Both the position numbers and the translations under genes were made by a program. A DNA stretch of 45,737 bases, from NCBI GenBank assembly GCA_900660155.1, contig CABFPE010000057.1, positions 812,088 through 857,824 on the forward strand. Reading direction: 5' to 3'. Numbering within the stretch: the stretch's first letter is position 1; each line of letters begins with the position of its first letter. The DNA comes from Hofstenia miamia (taxonomy: Eukaryota > Xenacoelomorpha > Acoela > Hofsteniidae). The notes under the pieces are model-generated. The model worked only from the letters and a program-made list of their open reading frames with translations, searched no databases and had not been told where the DNA came from. This document shows positions 1-12,760 of this stretch, one piece after another.

Positions 1-4
1 TAGC

Positions 5-49
<45 letters not shown>
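1..49. repeat. (TA)n microsatellite
   Basis: From position 6 the sequence is an almost pure TA dinucleotide run, broken once by a G at 37. A similar tract closes the window at 45722-45737. It is a simple repeat with no sign of function. Confidence 0.95.
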
Positions 50-3000
50 CATGGAAAATTATAAAAAGCTCTAATCATAAAATTTTGCAATTTGACATTG
101 TGAACATTATGATTTTGTACTATATATATTCTTACTATTCTATGAGAATTTTATAAATCGAGGCAAGACTTAGTAATTCAGTCAATATGAGCTTAAAACA
201 CTCTTACATGATTCTTAAATTTCTGCTGGTTAAATAGTATTCATAAGAGCGAAACGGAGGTATCATTATTTTAAAGGTAAAAAATTTCATACACAAAAAA
301 CTTAAGAGGCAGGAATTATGAGAAACTAAATTTTTTTGACCAATATAAACAAATACTCTATCATATTTTCAGACCAAATGACAAAAACACACAAAATCGA
401 AAATGTACCAGCATCTCACTATATTGGATTATCAGACGTCTCTGAAATGATGTTTTATGCCTGAGGTTGATTCTTACAAAAAGTATTGGTATAAATACGA
501 AAGAGTGTAAAGGGCATTTTGTTAAGGTGCGTGAAAGGGAGTTGTTAAATACTGAAAATAGTAGGCATTGCAAGATGCAACAGTTCCTATCTTGACGTTT
601 CATGCGGAAGTAAATTAATGAATCTGACAGACACGACCAAAGGAAGGCAACGTTTATAATAAGTTATGAGTCAGCAATATTAAAATCTGTCAGAAATAAG
701 TTGGAAAATCATATTAAAAATCAATAACACTAAATTTCTATTGTCAGCATCAAATTAACCATGTACCCATTTCAATAAGAAAAATTAAAATTTACAATTT
801 ATAATGATAACCATAAAATAAAAAACTCTTTATTAAATAAAAAGTTAATTAGTTTATTATAGAAATCAATGTGTGCACAGACAATTCTTAATTTGAATCA
901 AGATCCATATAATTTGGGATTGAATAACAAGCCTGATAGCGAAAACGGTATTACACTATCACAATACAATACTTACAAAAAACTCATAGTCATTCAATAG
1001 TAAGAAAACGGAGAAGTATTTGAAGGCAGGCCCAAAGAACCATATTCGTTTAATAACTTGGGAAAAGAATGAAATTTTAATCTAGCTCTGAGGTCATAAT
1101 GGCGTAAGTTATCTAGTGATCTCCGTCCATTCCTAGGTTCTAAATCACTGTAGGACTTTCCTCATTCAACTATAAGATATATTATATTCTATTGGGACAA
1201 CTAGCGTTAGAGTAGGTGTTTCTGCAACTTATGCTGAGTTTTGTAGGGAACCGAATAACTGTCAAGGATCCCTACTTTTTTTCACATAAAACAGTATAAT
1301 ACAAATCACAAAGGGAAATTCGGGGCGGAAAAGATGCCTTATTATATCTATGTGAAAACTACCTATTTTGCAAGAAATTACAATGAAAAGAGATTCTTCA
1401 AGCTTTTCTAGCCAATTGTTGTAACTGATATTTTGTAAACTGCTAAACTAACGTAATATAGCGAGTTTGTTAAGTATCAACACTGCATGGTTGACTAATA
1501 ATAATTTCTGCACATTTGTCATATCATGTCTAATTTCGATGACCAAAGCGTAGACGCCTGTTTGGTTTTAATTAATGAGCACGTCCCATTTTGAAAACAT
1601 TCTCTTTCATTTTAACCAACCAAAATAATAGCACAATTTTACCTACTAAACTGTGTAGCGTTGAAATGCTGGAAATACAATTCCTTGCAGATTGAGACTG
1701 AAGACCCAAACCATTAAATTCTAACCCAAACTAACTTACATTTATGATATGTAAGTGACTACCGATAAAGAAGAACGAATTTTCATCAAAACTAACAACC
1801 TTCAGAGACTGAAAATTTTTGTTCATAAAAGAGTAAAATAAATTGTTTTACATAATGTGTTAATTTTGTATTTTTTAAGTTAAATAATGTATATTATCTT
1901 AACATCCAGTTATTTGTTCCTTTCTCTGAATCAGGACTTATTAAAATGTTTTAATTAGAGCCGGTCTGAAGATATTTCTCTTCTTATGCGATATAAACAA
2001 TTTCTAGTAAATCCGGTTTTAAATGAGCTGAATGCCTCTAAAGTAATATAAAAGTAGTTAGGAGTGGCAAAAAGAGAACATTAAGAGCATCTATAGTCTC
2101 CTCTACAACTATATTGGTGAAAAACACGCACACTCATGAAGAGCTGTTTATTGAAGGAGAATTGAAATCTAAGGATTATATATATAAAGAAATAAATATG
2201 CAGAGAGTGGACACCAAGAGGAAGATTTATAACTTTAACTGCTTTAAAAATATTGTCACCCTCATGATATCACCCTCGTAATCACTATAATCATATTTAA
2301 ATCATAAATCAATCTCATAATCTCTCTTCAGTATATTACTCATTTTACTTAAAATAATACAAATCTCATGCAGATGCATATTAAGTCTCGCAAAAACTTT
2401 GTTCAATCTTCAATTGAAGAAACAAATCATATTTAACTTAATTTTCACATGTATAGAACCAATGTTTAAAACATAGGTTCGTTTTAAACGTTGTTTTTAA
2501 GTATTTTTTATTTCAAATGTCAATAATAATTTTATGGAAAATCTAGAAGGAAAAAATAACAAAAATGCGTTTTGTTTACTAGTATATATTTGCAGAAAAA
2601 AGTATTAACTTAAAGTGATTCTGCCTAAGAGCAACAAACATTGTTTAAATGTTTAAAATGTCTTTTTTCGAATAGCTGAATTGAAAGGTGGTTTCAATCG
2701 GACAAAGAAGTTAGAAAATATATTTATAAAATATTCTTCATCACTTAAAATAAGTTCAACTATTCATTACTTAATTCATTTTAATAGGACAACGTACAAT
2801 GCTTTTCCACAAGTAGAAATCAAATTAAATTCTTGCTAGGGTTGAAAATCAATGAAATTAACCGAAATCTGTATGCGTTTACATACTAAATCCGAGATAT
2901 TAATCCAGTGTTATTGATCATTGACTGATTTTGCAGTTCTTGCAAAATGTAGGTGATATAATTTCATGGGTAGGAGTACTGAAAGTAATGATAAATTAAT

Positions 3001-4445
3001 TACTTCTTAGAGTATGGGAATGCAATTAGAACTAATAAATAAATAACTTATCAACCACGACTGGGTAAACAAAGTCCTATAACCAAATATTAACAAATAA
3101 AGACAAATGGTCAATAAACAAAGAACAAGAGGCATTTGTTTGCACACCGCAAACCAGCGGAAACAGCCGTCAGACCATTCTTCAAGGCGTTTCTTGAATG
3201 GATTTCACTATTATCTCTTCAATCACGTTTCCCAGCATGTTAAAATAATTTACACGTGAAGTTCATTAATTTAGTTTTACCTCAATACACCACAATTTGT
3301 TTAAACAAATGTCTGCTTAAATAAAAATATTCCCGTTTCATAGAGAATAAGTCGAATTTATTTAAGTTTGTTAAAAAACACCCAAAATTCTAATATAATT
3401 ACAATGATTATTACCATGCTGAGTAATTAAATAATTATGATATATTGAGCTTTTTATGATAATAACCGAAGCTTAATATTCTGAAATTGTAAGCATTTCC
3501 TAAGAAACAAGCGAAAACTGGATTGTCTGAACCTAATCCACTGATAATATTAGAAAACATTTTACTGGTAATTAATCGTTATTTGGACTTCACGTAATGC
3601 AGCAATTGAACGTGCTCAACGCATGCCTGTACGTAAGACACTTGTCTACAAAAGAATGTCTTCTTATAGTTCACTCGACTAGATTTTCTAGTAAAAACTT
3701 AATCTCAAACTTATAAAAAACAAATTAATACTTATTTAGGAATTTAAAATTTTTCTAAGAATCACTAAAGCCTCAAACCTTGATTTTGCAAAAAAAATGT
3801 CCGTCTGTAAAATACACAGAAAATTCTGGTTTGGACGACAATTTGGTGCAAAATAAAAAGTTGCCAAGTCAACACCATTTTTTTCATGAAGTACTGTTCT
3901 ACAATTATAGTTCCACCTAATATAACAATATAAAATTAGTGCTTGGGAAAAATCGAATTGTGCAGTACTGAATTCCATATAAATATAAGAACATATCATA
4001 CACTCTGATTTTCGAATCGAATAATCGCACACTTACAAAAATATGTTTGTCTTCTTATTAAAATGAAATCTTTAGGGATCACTAATGAAAATAATGATAA
4101 AATAAAAAATTTAAAAATTTGACGCTAGATGGCGTTACATACTAAAATTTACAAGACTGCACATAAAACAATTATTACGAACTGGAAACAAATAAATTCA
4201 AAAGTAATGAATATCTAAGCAGCATCTTAAATAAACTGCAAATTTACGCTAAACAAAAATCCTTAATAGAATTATTTCATAACAAAGTGTGAAGGTGCAA
4301 TTGAATTTTCAGAAACTAGTATGAATAAACAAACACTCTATTCTTGTTTTGATAAATTTAATAATTAAATGAATAAAATTTCCATTTAGTAGAAATAAAG
4401 TTTTTTTTAAAGTAATAGATAAGTGTACAGCTGAAAAAATTAAAA

Positions 4446-4600
4446 AATCTATACATATAGAAAGTGGAGTTGTGTTTGTGGGTGTGCGTGTGTTTATGCT
4501 ACCTAAGACCTCGGGAACTACACCAGAGATATTAAGACCTCTTTGACATTGGGTATGGGCTGATGTTTTTTCTAAAAAACACTTGAAAGGTAGAAAATAT
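4446..4600. repeat. Dispersed-repeat fragment, class uncertain
   Basis: The segment starts with a 'tctatacatatag' box and runs through a GT-rich stretch (gtgtttgtgggtgtgcgtgtg) to 'gggaactacaccagag' and 'gacattgggtatggg'. This order (TATACATATA box, T/G-rich microsatellite, then a 'GAACTAC...TTTGGTATGG'-like block) resembles an interspersed repeat pattern I associate with arthropod genomes. I cannot assign a class (Helitron, Penelope or other) and see no coding content. It is a recognition by pattern, not an alignment. Confidence 0.3.
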
Positions 4601-5061
4601 CAATGCTATCGGCAACGTCGAAAAGCGCCCGCTAGCTTAAAAAGTTTGGAATGACATTTTTTGGAAAATAATTTTAGCGTCATGAATTGCCCGAGGATTT
4701 CGCAATAGATACATCGGTGCTTCTAAAAGCAATTTTTTCCTGATCACAAAGCAGCAAATATTTAATTTTTACCATTTCAAAGCACCAATGTTTTGAGAAA
4801 TGTGTGCAATAATATTTTTGGAATAATTCAGTAGTTTTTATTCAAATGAACACAAGTATGCAAAATTTATTAAAATGTTTTATTAATACAGCTAAAAATC
4901 GTCAATCTAGGATATTTATACACATAAATAACATCAATCCACACAATTTTAAAATAATTTTAAGAACAAATAAATCAAAAATATATGAAGCCTTACTGAT
5001 CAATTAAATATTGTACTATATTGTAAAATCTACACCAAATCCCCACAATATATATCCCCAC

Positions 5062-5078
5062 ATATATATATATATATT
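5062..5078. repeat. Short (AT)n tract
   Basis: A pure AT dinucleotide run sits directly at the truncated C-terminal side of the Tc1-like relic. It may mark the breakpoint where the element was lost. Confidence 0.8.
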
Positions 5079-5086
5079 GGGCATAG

Positions 5087-5700
5087 TGGAAAGAAGTTTT
5101 TTCGTGATGTGTGGCAAGGTTCTTCTTTTTGCTAAAATAAAATCATATAGTGGTTGACTGCCAATAGATTTTCACGAAAGATTTACACATAATTCTGAAT
5201 GCATTATTCCATCAACTTTAATGATCTTGCACATTCCATTTACTGAAAATACCCCTGTGCCATTAACTACTTACTGCCACTTTTAAAGGATGTAGTTCCG
5301 TATTTGCGGCAAACTCTCCTTGATATTTCTGTTCGCCTTCTAATGTACTCCAGGCGCCTAAAGTATAGATCGATTTTGTTCTCATCCGAAGATATGGCCC
5401 TAATCCAATACTGAGTAGAATACGTTTTTGCTTAATGAACCCATCTGAACCGATTTTTCTCTTGTGTTTCGAAATATATGGTTTTTTGATGGCAATTCTA
5501 CAAATTTTTCCAATAGGTTGATATCACACTAGAATTCTTTTAACAATGAATTTGCAAAGGTGATTAAATGCAGACCACTCTCTCTTTACTTGCTTGCAAA
5601 TTTTTCAGGGATCCCTCTTCAATGAATAAAATAGTGCCTTATCATCTCCATGAGTAGATTTGCGAGTATATCTTGTTTTCTTTAACACCAATATGGTTCA
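5087..5700 (-). pseudogene. Degenerate Tc1-like (DD34E-type) transposase relic
   Basis: Read on the minus strand, several Tc1-family transposase blocks appear in the correct N-to-C order but in different frames. A 'KRDP-KICKQVKRE' helix-turn-helix-like block lies near 5580-5625. 'KKPYISKHKRK' is near 5460-5495. The first catalytic Asp block, 'SSDENKIDLY', is near 5370-5390. 'GVFSVNGMCKIIKVDGIMHSE' (family: VMVWGCFS..G.GKI..IDGIMN.E) spans about 5195-5260. 'QKEEPCHTSRKNFF' near 5095-5130 matches the second-Asp block DNDPKHTSK, with the catalytic Asp replaced. The C-terminal part with the third acidic residue is missing, because the sequence runs into an AT repeat at 5062-5078. Stops and frameshifts between blocks mean it cannot be functional. 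I did not find its terminal inverted repeats, so the ends are approximate. The family assignment is fairly firm. Confidence 0.75.
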
Positions 5701-6226
5701 ATCTCTCATACATTTTGTCAGAAGGCATCCAACAGGACTTCTTGTAATATTGGTGAACTGACTAATGGAGGTTAAGCCTAAGTATTTCTCAAAATAATTA
5801 ATTTTCTAATCGATCCAGGAAGGTATCATAGCATTATCTTAAAGGTAAATAAAGTTAAGTCTTTGGCAATGGGTACATAGTAAAATTGATTTTAATAACT
5901 ATTCAAACATTTAAGTAAACTTTATTTCAGAGTGCCGTCTCAATACTTTTGTCCAACTCTGAGAAAGTTCTGGTTATATAAGATCCCAATAAGAAACATA
6001 AAGTCACAATTATATAGTATTCAAATTGATTTCTGCAAGTGCCAGGGAATGCATTTTTATTATCTAACCTTATTAACTGATTATTGTACACAACTAAATC
6101 ACAACTATTTTAATCATTAAATTGGTAACTGTCTCAATACTTTTATCCAGATCTGTAGATATTATAATTTGCCCATTACATAAATTTCTAGTTTCTCTTA
6201 CAGCATCACTTAATTTTATAATGTTA

Positions 6227-6468
6227 TTAAGCCCTTCCCTACCAGGGAATACAATAAACACAAAGCCAAAAAGCAATTTCACGTGGTCAGCAGTCTTTAT
6301 AAAATAGTGCCAGACCTTTCTCAACAACCGCAGATAATTTATTCGAAGTATCGCAAACAACCGGGCTCTTGATAATTTTTTTTATGCAACGAAGTATATA
6401 TACCTCCTCAGTCGTTGAGTGACAAAATATAGGACGTATATATACGTCCTTGGTAGGGAAGGGGTTAA
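6227..6468. mobile_element. piggyBac-type MITE with TTAA target duplication
   Basis: The element is bounded by TTAA on both sides (6227-6230 and 6465-6468). The inner ends are inverted copies: GCCCTTCCCTACCAGGG on the left and, reverse-complemented, CCCCTTCCCTACCAAGG on the right, differing at two of 17 positions. Duplication of TTAA and a terminal C/G-CCCTT run are the known signature of piggyBac elements. A perfect 20-bp palindrome, AGGACGTATATATACGTCCT (6431-6450), sits next to the right end. The interior is about 234 bp and has no transposase, so it is non-autonomous. A minus-strand open frame crosses the left terminal repeat and is therefore not taken as a gene. The near-identical ends suggest fairly recent activity. 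Confidence 0.8.
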
Positions 6469-7941
6469 AGAATTTTCCACAAAGGAAAATCGTAGTAAAT
6501 GATTAAAACTAAGCAATTGTTACGAAAAAAAACCCAATATATTACATCTATCTATGTTTGTAAAGAAAACGTGGAAACATTTTAATAGAATATCAACCAC
6601 TTATGTGCATCCAAGGTAAGATTATAGCCTACAGAGAAAATGAAACTAGGGATTCAAATAGGATAGTGAATACTCTGAAACTCACATTTCTGCTTGTTTA
6701 GTTTGATACACAATATTGAAAGACTAATTGACCCAGATCTTGTCTATTTCAAATTACATGTGCAAACGAAATTCCTACTCAATTTCCAAATTCATAACCT
6801 ACAAATAAAGATTTATACAGCATTTTACAGTCAGGACCTACCTGTTATTACAACCGTCTATTCAAACAGTGAGCAAGTGTGCGAATGTATCAAAACGAAA
6901 TCTAATATAGTTTGTCTTTCAGGAAGAATTAAAACAATAAACATACAAGGTAGCAGCAAGTCGATAAAATTACGTGGCGTGAATCAAGGCGCTAAATTCA
7001 AACAAGCCATAGAGAAAAGTGTGTGGCATTTGAGGGGAATTTCAAAGCAAGAACTACAATAAAGTGTAAAATAAATAAAAACAGACCACATAGATATAAC
7101 TAATAATGGTTACTAAAATTCAATCACATTGCGAAATGAATAAGGGCAATGGCCAAAAATTTGGTTCATGAATTCAGTGTAACATGCGTATAGCATCTAA
7201 TACAAGGCAATAGACAAATTTTTCCAGCGAGAATATAAATCCAACATGAATTTAAAGTTTAACCTTGCCATTACGAGGGCGTGCGATAGTGGAACACTTT
7301 TCGGTAAGACATATCTCAAATTCAAATAACGGGTTCGGCCAACTTTTACTGGTTGATCCTTCTGTTCAATTGTCCCACACAAAAAGCTGATTTCTGAAAT
7401 CAATATTAATTTTTGCCGTACAACCTGGGGTGCTTGATAAATGGTGGGCATAATCGAATTTGATTGAACAATTCCGTAATTCTACACCATCGTATTTCTC
7501 AGAATATCTGAATTTTGCACCGAATTCATTTTAACCCTTAAGGTTTACGACAGAACACTATTCGAGCTACCACTATAGGACAGAAGGTATTTCTTACAAT
7601 ATTTCAGACAAATGTATCTGACAACAAACGAGTCTAGCAGTTGTCAGCTAATGGGTAACTAAAAAATATTAATTAAGAATAACCATATGGTAAATAATTA
7701 ATTTTACCCACTCAATTGATGATATACTTCTTTCACGTTTAAAGACTATAGGTAATTTCAAAACATCAAAAAGATGTGAGCTAAAAAATTTACAGGGTTT
7801 TACAACTATAAAGCTACTTTAAAATTTAGGAGTTGATGTAAATCGTTGAGCTTAATACAAATAATAAAGGTAAATGTTGATGATTTGAAAAATTATGCAA
7901 AAATGGTCGACCGCTGTGGCAATAGATAAATATACTAATAT

Positions 7942-7965
7942 ATCAATCAATCAATCAGTCAATCA
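7942..7965. repeat. Short (TCAA)n-like microsatellite
   Basis: Five to six tandem 'tcaa' units with one 'tcag' variant. No further meaning is visible. Confidence 0.7.
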
Positions 7966-9499
7966 CTCCAAATAGTTATCTTTCGCTTATATATCTCATC
8001 CACAATTGACATTCACTAAGACTATTATTATGTAATGGAAGAATGACAGGTAGGTGATAAACCTTGCATGACAGCAAAATTCACAATAATAAAAATTGGG
8101 GTTGAGTCGTGGCACTACTTTACGTTCATTTAAGCTTAATATTTCCTTTCAGAATCATTGTCGATTGTTGGCAATGAAGGATGCATATTGAGTTTAGTTG
8201 ATCTATGTCCTATCACATGTATAAACCAAATTTCAGCAATTGGAGATAATTTTGTCAACAAGTAATGCTAAGCAAAAGCTTAGAACCTGGTATTTACGAG
8301 TTTTTCTAGCGCATTTAATAAAGTGAAGCTAAGCACATGCGTTTGTTTCAAAATGAATATAAGCAGACTATTTTATAGTGTTAAACTTTTTTTATAAAAA
8401 CATATTAGCTGATGATATATTAGCTCTATCTACTTTTCCAGCAACCGCAACTGTCTGGAACGGAGACAAGAATATAACATCCTGAACAAACTAAGTTATC
8501 TAAAGAGAATCGATTGACGGGTGAGAAAATAAACAGCTATTTGTAAACATATTGGATTTTGAAAAAAGTGGATGCGTAAACAATTTGAGGTAACAGTGAG
8601 TTTGACATCTGTTGACGACGACAGCAAACCTTGTCCATCAATTAACCAGTAAACCATTAAGAACTATTGCATTAACTCTTATTGTTGGGAGATAAATTGA
8701 TTATGTATAGACCAGCACTTCGAAAAAACCAGACAGCAACAAAAAGTATAATCCAACTCGTGAAAATATGTAAAAGATTTTACTGGGTTACAATATTTGC
8801 AATTGAAAACGTTACCCGAATTAATTTTTAGAAAAACGCATTTATAAATGAGACAGAAAATTTAATACACTACTCCTGCTAGTAGCCGCAATTTCAAATC
8901 CAAAATCCCATCAAATCACTGCATCTCACATATTGAGTTCATAAAAACTGTTACATCCATCTTGATTTGTTTGGAATGTACCTGATGACAGATATATTCT
9001 CTCTCTGAAAAGGTATTGATTGATTCATGCATTTTGATTTAAATTGACATATTCTCGAGATATAAAATTTAATAAATAGACCCAACAAATAAAAATTACG
9101 CATACCGGAAAACCTATTTTGAAAAACTAATAGTATATTTCACTAAACTTAATTCTGTTTACAGGCTAATTTATATGGTACAAATTGTAATAGATTTCTA
9201 ATGCTATACAAAAGCTCTTTTAAGTTTTATTGATTCAAAACAATGTTTACACAAAATTCAGCGCAATTTAGAAAATTAGGTTTAGTTTATAATCATTAGT
9301 ATGATATCATGTTTACAGAAAAAAATATACCCGTCTGCCAATTTTCAATAATAATGAAGCGAATCAAAAAAATCAGAAGTAACATGGAATGCAAATATCT
9401 GATACAGCTCGTGGGACTACATTAGGAAGAGGTTTAGTGTTATGCAAAACAGAATTGTCGTATCGGTAAAAAATAATGTTACGAAAAATAAAGAAATAC

Positions 9500-9644
9500 C
9501 TGTGAATTCGTAACTACTTCGGCTTTCTCTATCCAAAAGAGCATTAGTGGAAATTACACCGGTCTTTGAATCGATGACGAATGCATCTATAGCGGTTTCT
9601 ATCGAATATTCACTATCGACTGAATCCATATCTGTAGCTGACAC
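9500..9644 (-). CDS. Cadherin exon C: first half of an extracellular cadherin repeat
   Basis: This 145-bp internal exon encodes 48 codons plus one base (residues 106-153 of the joined frame). It reads VSATDMDS, then FVIDSKTGVIST, LLDRE and SSYEFT. ATDMD and LDRE are calcium-binding motifs of cadherin repeats, and F-ID--TG-I is the usual strand between them. The acceptor is ATTTAG just upstream (9645-9646) and the donor is ACAG|GTATTT at 9499. The exon starts in phase 0, matching the end of exon B, and ends in phase 1. The stretch between ATDMD and FVID is a few residues shorter than in a typical repeat, because the usual G-N-I/Y loop is compact. The product would be an extracellular part of a calcium-dependent adhesion protein. 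I cannot tell which cadherin (classical, Fat-like, Dachsous-like or protocadherin-like). The call as a cadherin exon is firm. Confidence 0.9.
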
Positions 9645-12510
9645 CTAAATCATGAAAGTTTCACTCAATTTTCAAACTAGTCCTTAAATTAACATTAAAT
9701 AACTTTCAAAATTGAATAATATTGTCATTTGAAGAAACTATTTAAATGAACAATTTTGAAAAGCTAATACTAATAAATTGAAAAAATCGTATAGTAGAAT
9801 CATGTAAAATAATCAAATACAACTCAACATTTGATTGAATAGAAACAGAGAAAACATGAATTTTTAAATACAAGACATTACTTTCCTCAATTCAGGTACA
9901 GGAGAAAGTTGTAATATATATATGGAAAAGCTATTTTTACAATTCATTGCTTAATTTAAAAATATAATTTTAAAAACAGCAACTCACTGCGCAAAAATAA
10001 ATTTAATATCGCACAATCCCCCGCAAATGTTGTAGAGTGACTCATTATTTAAGGAAGTATTTATAACCCGCCTTCAAACTTAATGGGTCTTATTAATGAA
10101 ATCTCAACTAATACTAATTTTAATAATAGATTATTTTATTAAATATACTCAATTAATAAATTATATGTAAAATACGTAAAGTAGATTTCAAATAAAAAAT
10201 AAAAATTCGATAATTTATGGGTCATTAACTAACCTCGATGTTAGATGAGATCAACTAATACCTTGTTTATTATTTACATTATTTAAAATGTTATTTTGAC
10301 CAATCCACAATGTTTTGGATTGTATTAGACGTAGAAAAAATTTGAATTAAATTGATTAAATGTAATGGGTAAATGGGGTAAGGAATTAGTGAATTCTAGC
10401 AAATTATAATTCGGAAAGAATCATTTTGGAATTAACAAGTCTTTGATTACAAAATATATTTTAAAATTTATAAAGAGTCCTTAAACAAAGCATCATCTGA
10501 AAACCTTGCCTCTATAAGAATTATAAAAGTTTTCAAATATTTGTCTTATAACAAGCGCAGAATAAAAGTCTATAAAAAGTAACCGAGCCTCTTAATTCTG
10601 ACCAAAGCCTTTGTAAATTCCACTATGCAACCGATATTTGATTTCAGTAATATGTTAAAATAAAAAACAAGCACACCTAAGAAATCTATGTTGGCTGGTG
10701 TAGTAATAATGCCCATTTTCTCCATTACGAATTATAATTTAAGATTTCAATGCTATAATTACTGTGTATACAAGTATTGACAAGAATTGTGATAGATTGA
10801 CGTTTATAGAACAGGCGCATTATATACTTGAATCCAGGTGCAAATTTGAGAGATTTGTGATTTGTAAATCACGAATTAAATTAATGATAATAGATTATTG
10901 AAGTATTCAATTATTGTAAGCAACATTGAATAGAAATTTTGTTGCTTAAGAAATTCTAAAAGTTTTGGTTGATGACCAAAGAACTAATGACAAACTATTG
11001 TCAAATACAAAAATCTATTAAAAACTATTTAACAAGTATTATTTTATAGAATTCAGGGAATATGGGCCTAATGGAAGCCTTAGAGCAGCTATTGTTTATT
11101 TGACTCGGATTAAAAGTTATTCAAAGAAAAAGTATCTTAAAACAATACAGTAAAACAAATTAAATATAAGTAGTCGGAAAGACAATAAAAATAAATATTT
11201 ACTTGAAAATCAATTTTCCAAAAGTTGGTAACTGCATGACTATAGTACCATTTTAACAAAGTGGGGAATTTTTTGCAAAAATTTACCAACAGAAAGGAAA
11301 GCAATTTACATAGCAATAGTGGTTATAATTTATGAAAACTAACAGACTGTTAATCACTATAAGTAGTAGAAAATTGAAAAAATGAATTTTAAGTTAAATA
11401 GAACTAATTAACTTGAAGAAACACTTACAATTAACAAGCATGATTTAATGGGAAGTAAATTAACTTAAAGGTCAAAAGCTAATAGAAATGGTAAATTAAA
11501 AAATATGACTGAGTTTGTTTTTCAATAAAGTAAATTTTGTGCAAGATAATACTAATGTTAACACATTTGAATGATTTCAAAAAAGACAAACTTGAAATAA
11601 GTTCATTTGATTAACAGGTTCATAATATTGTTGCATTCTAAAATATAGTTTGACAAAATCTACACTGCATTTTCCTGCATTTATTAAGTTCAGGTCTAAA
11701 TACATCACTTCATAATATGATTAAGTACATCATGGCATATTTTTGAAATTTCGGATCCATCATAGAATTTGTCATATTTAGGCACAGATCATATAATTAA
11801 CAATATGAACAATCAGACGATTTAAGTTGAAATATAAAATAAAAGCTCTTACAGTGAAAGTTTTAAAAAGTATTGGGGTTGTACAATGCTTTAGGTGACA
11901 TCGTACGAAACCCAAAAGCGGAAAAACAACTAATAATCTGGTTCTACGAAATTAGATTTGTACAATCTTTGACATTTATAATTTCAGAGATTATTCTTTA
12001 CATTAGAGTAAAAAGGAAAAGAACACATCTGACAAATTCACCTCTGTAGCTATTAAAAGTGTCGTCAAGAAATTCACGTGTAGATACAGGAGTAGGTGTG
12101 AGGGTTGAAAGCATTATTGTGTTTTTGACATGCAACGCCACTTAACAATAAAAATTGGAATTAATTTTTAACCGAATTGAGCGCTAGAATGAAATTAGTA
12201 TATTTAAATTAGGGCCCTAAGAGTACTCGAAATTCGAGTCGAGTTCTAAAAACTCAAAATTGATTTTACTGTAAATGGGATCTAATTTCTGCGATTGGCC
12301 TTTTACTATTTATCTCAAATTGTAAACCATCAGGCTTGGTTTCTCTCATTTAGTTTAGAATTGTATTTCTGTCGTACATTAGGTAGAAAAAAAAGCAAAC
12401 TTGCAGCAATCTAATTTAAATATTTATTCTCAGAAAATAATTTTCTTTCTATTTATGGGTATCTGCACAGACTGTACATCAATTGTAAAGATGCTGCAAT
12501 CGATCTCTAA

Positions 12511-12760
12511 CTGGGGCGTACGCAGGATTTCCTGCCGCGGGACACCTTAATCATGATCAATTGAGTGACCAAAAGTGAGGCGAAGCTCTGGAAAATTTTG
12601 AAAAATAGTGAAAAAATCTACCTTAAAAATTGCCTTTTACTACCTTAGTTTTTATTATTTTATCTTTTTACCAATAAAATCAATTTTGAAAACCTGATCG
12701 TGAAGGAGTGGTGGGGGGTGAGGAAGGCATTCCACGATGTCCCCCTTGCGTACGCCAATG
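12511..12760. repeat. Short DNA-element relic with GGCGTACGCA inverted ends
   Basis: The 10-bp sequence GGCGTACGCA at 12515-12524 returns as its reverse complement, TGCGTACGCC, at 12747-12756. Both ends continue inward into G/C-rich sequence (GCCGCGGGACACC on the left, GGGGGACAT on the right read outward-in). The interior is about 220 bp, AT-rich in the middle, with no open frame. The GC content stands out against the surrounding intron. The look is that of a non-autonomous DNA transposon, possibly hAT-like, but I see no clean target duplication. Confidence 0.5.

Larger units (their letters stand above)
50..9499. other. Non-coding stretch 3' of cadherin exon C (intron or downstream flank)
   Basis: No exon with cadherin signatures (LDRE, DxNDN) and splice sites could be found here on the minus strand. 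The next cadherin exon, which must start in phase 1, probably lies beyond the left edge. The stretch is AT-rich with dense stop codons in all frames. It holds a dispersed-repeat fragment (about 4.45-4.6 kb), a dead Tc1-like transposase (about 5.1-5.7 kb), a piggyBac-type MITE (6227-6468) and a short (TCAA)n tract (about 7942-7965). An open frame at 6694-7062 has no ATG at its start and is treated as a finding only. Elsewhere I see nothing. Confidence 0.6.

Noticed and set aside
6094..6360. Minus-strand 88-codon open frame
   Set aside because: It runs across the left terminal repeat of the TTAA-flanked MITE (6227-6250), so it mixes element and flank. No family recognised and no splice context.
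7197..7451. Minus-strand 84-codon open frame, with an alternative frame reading CSTIARPRNGKVKL that looks like a sushi-domain start
   Set aside because: The sushi-like piece has too few cysteines and is broken by stops. The longer frame has no recognised domain.
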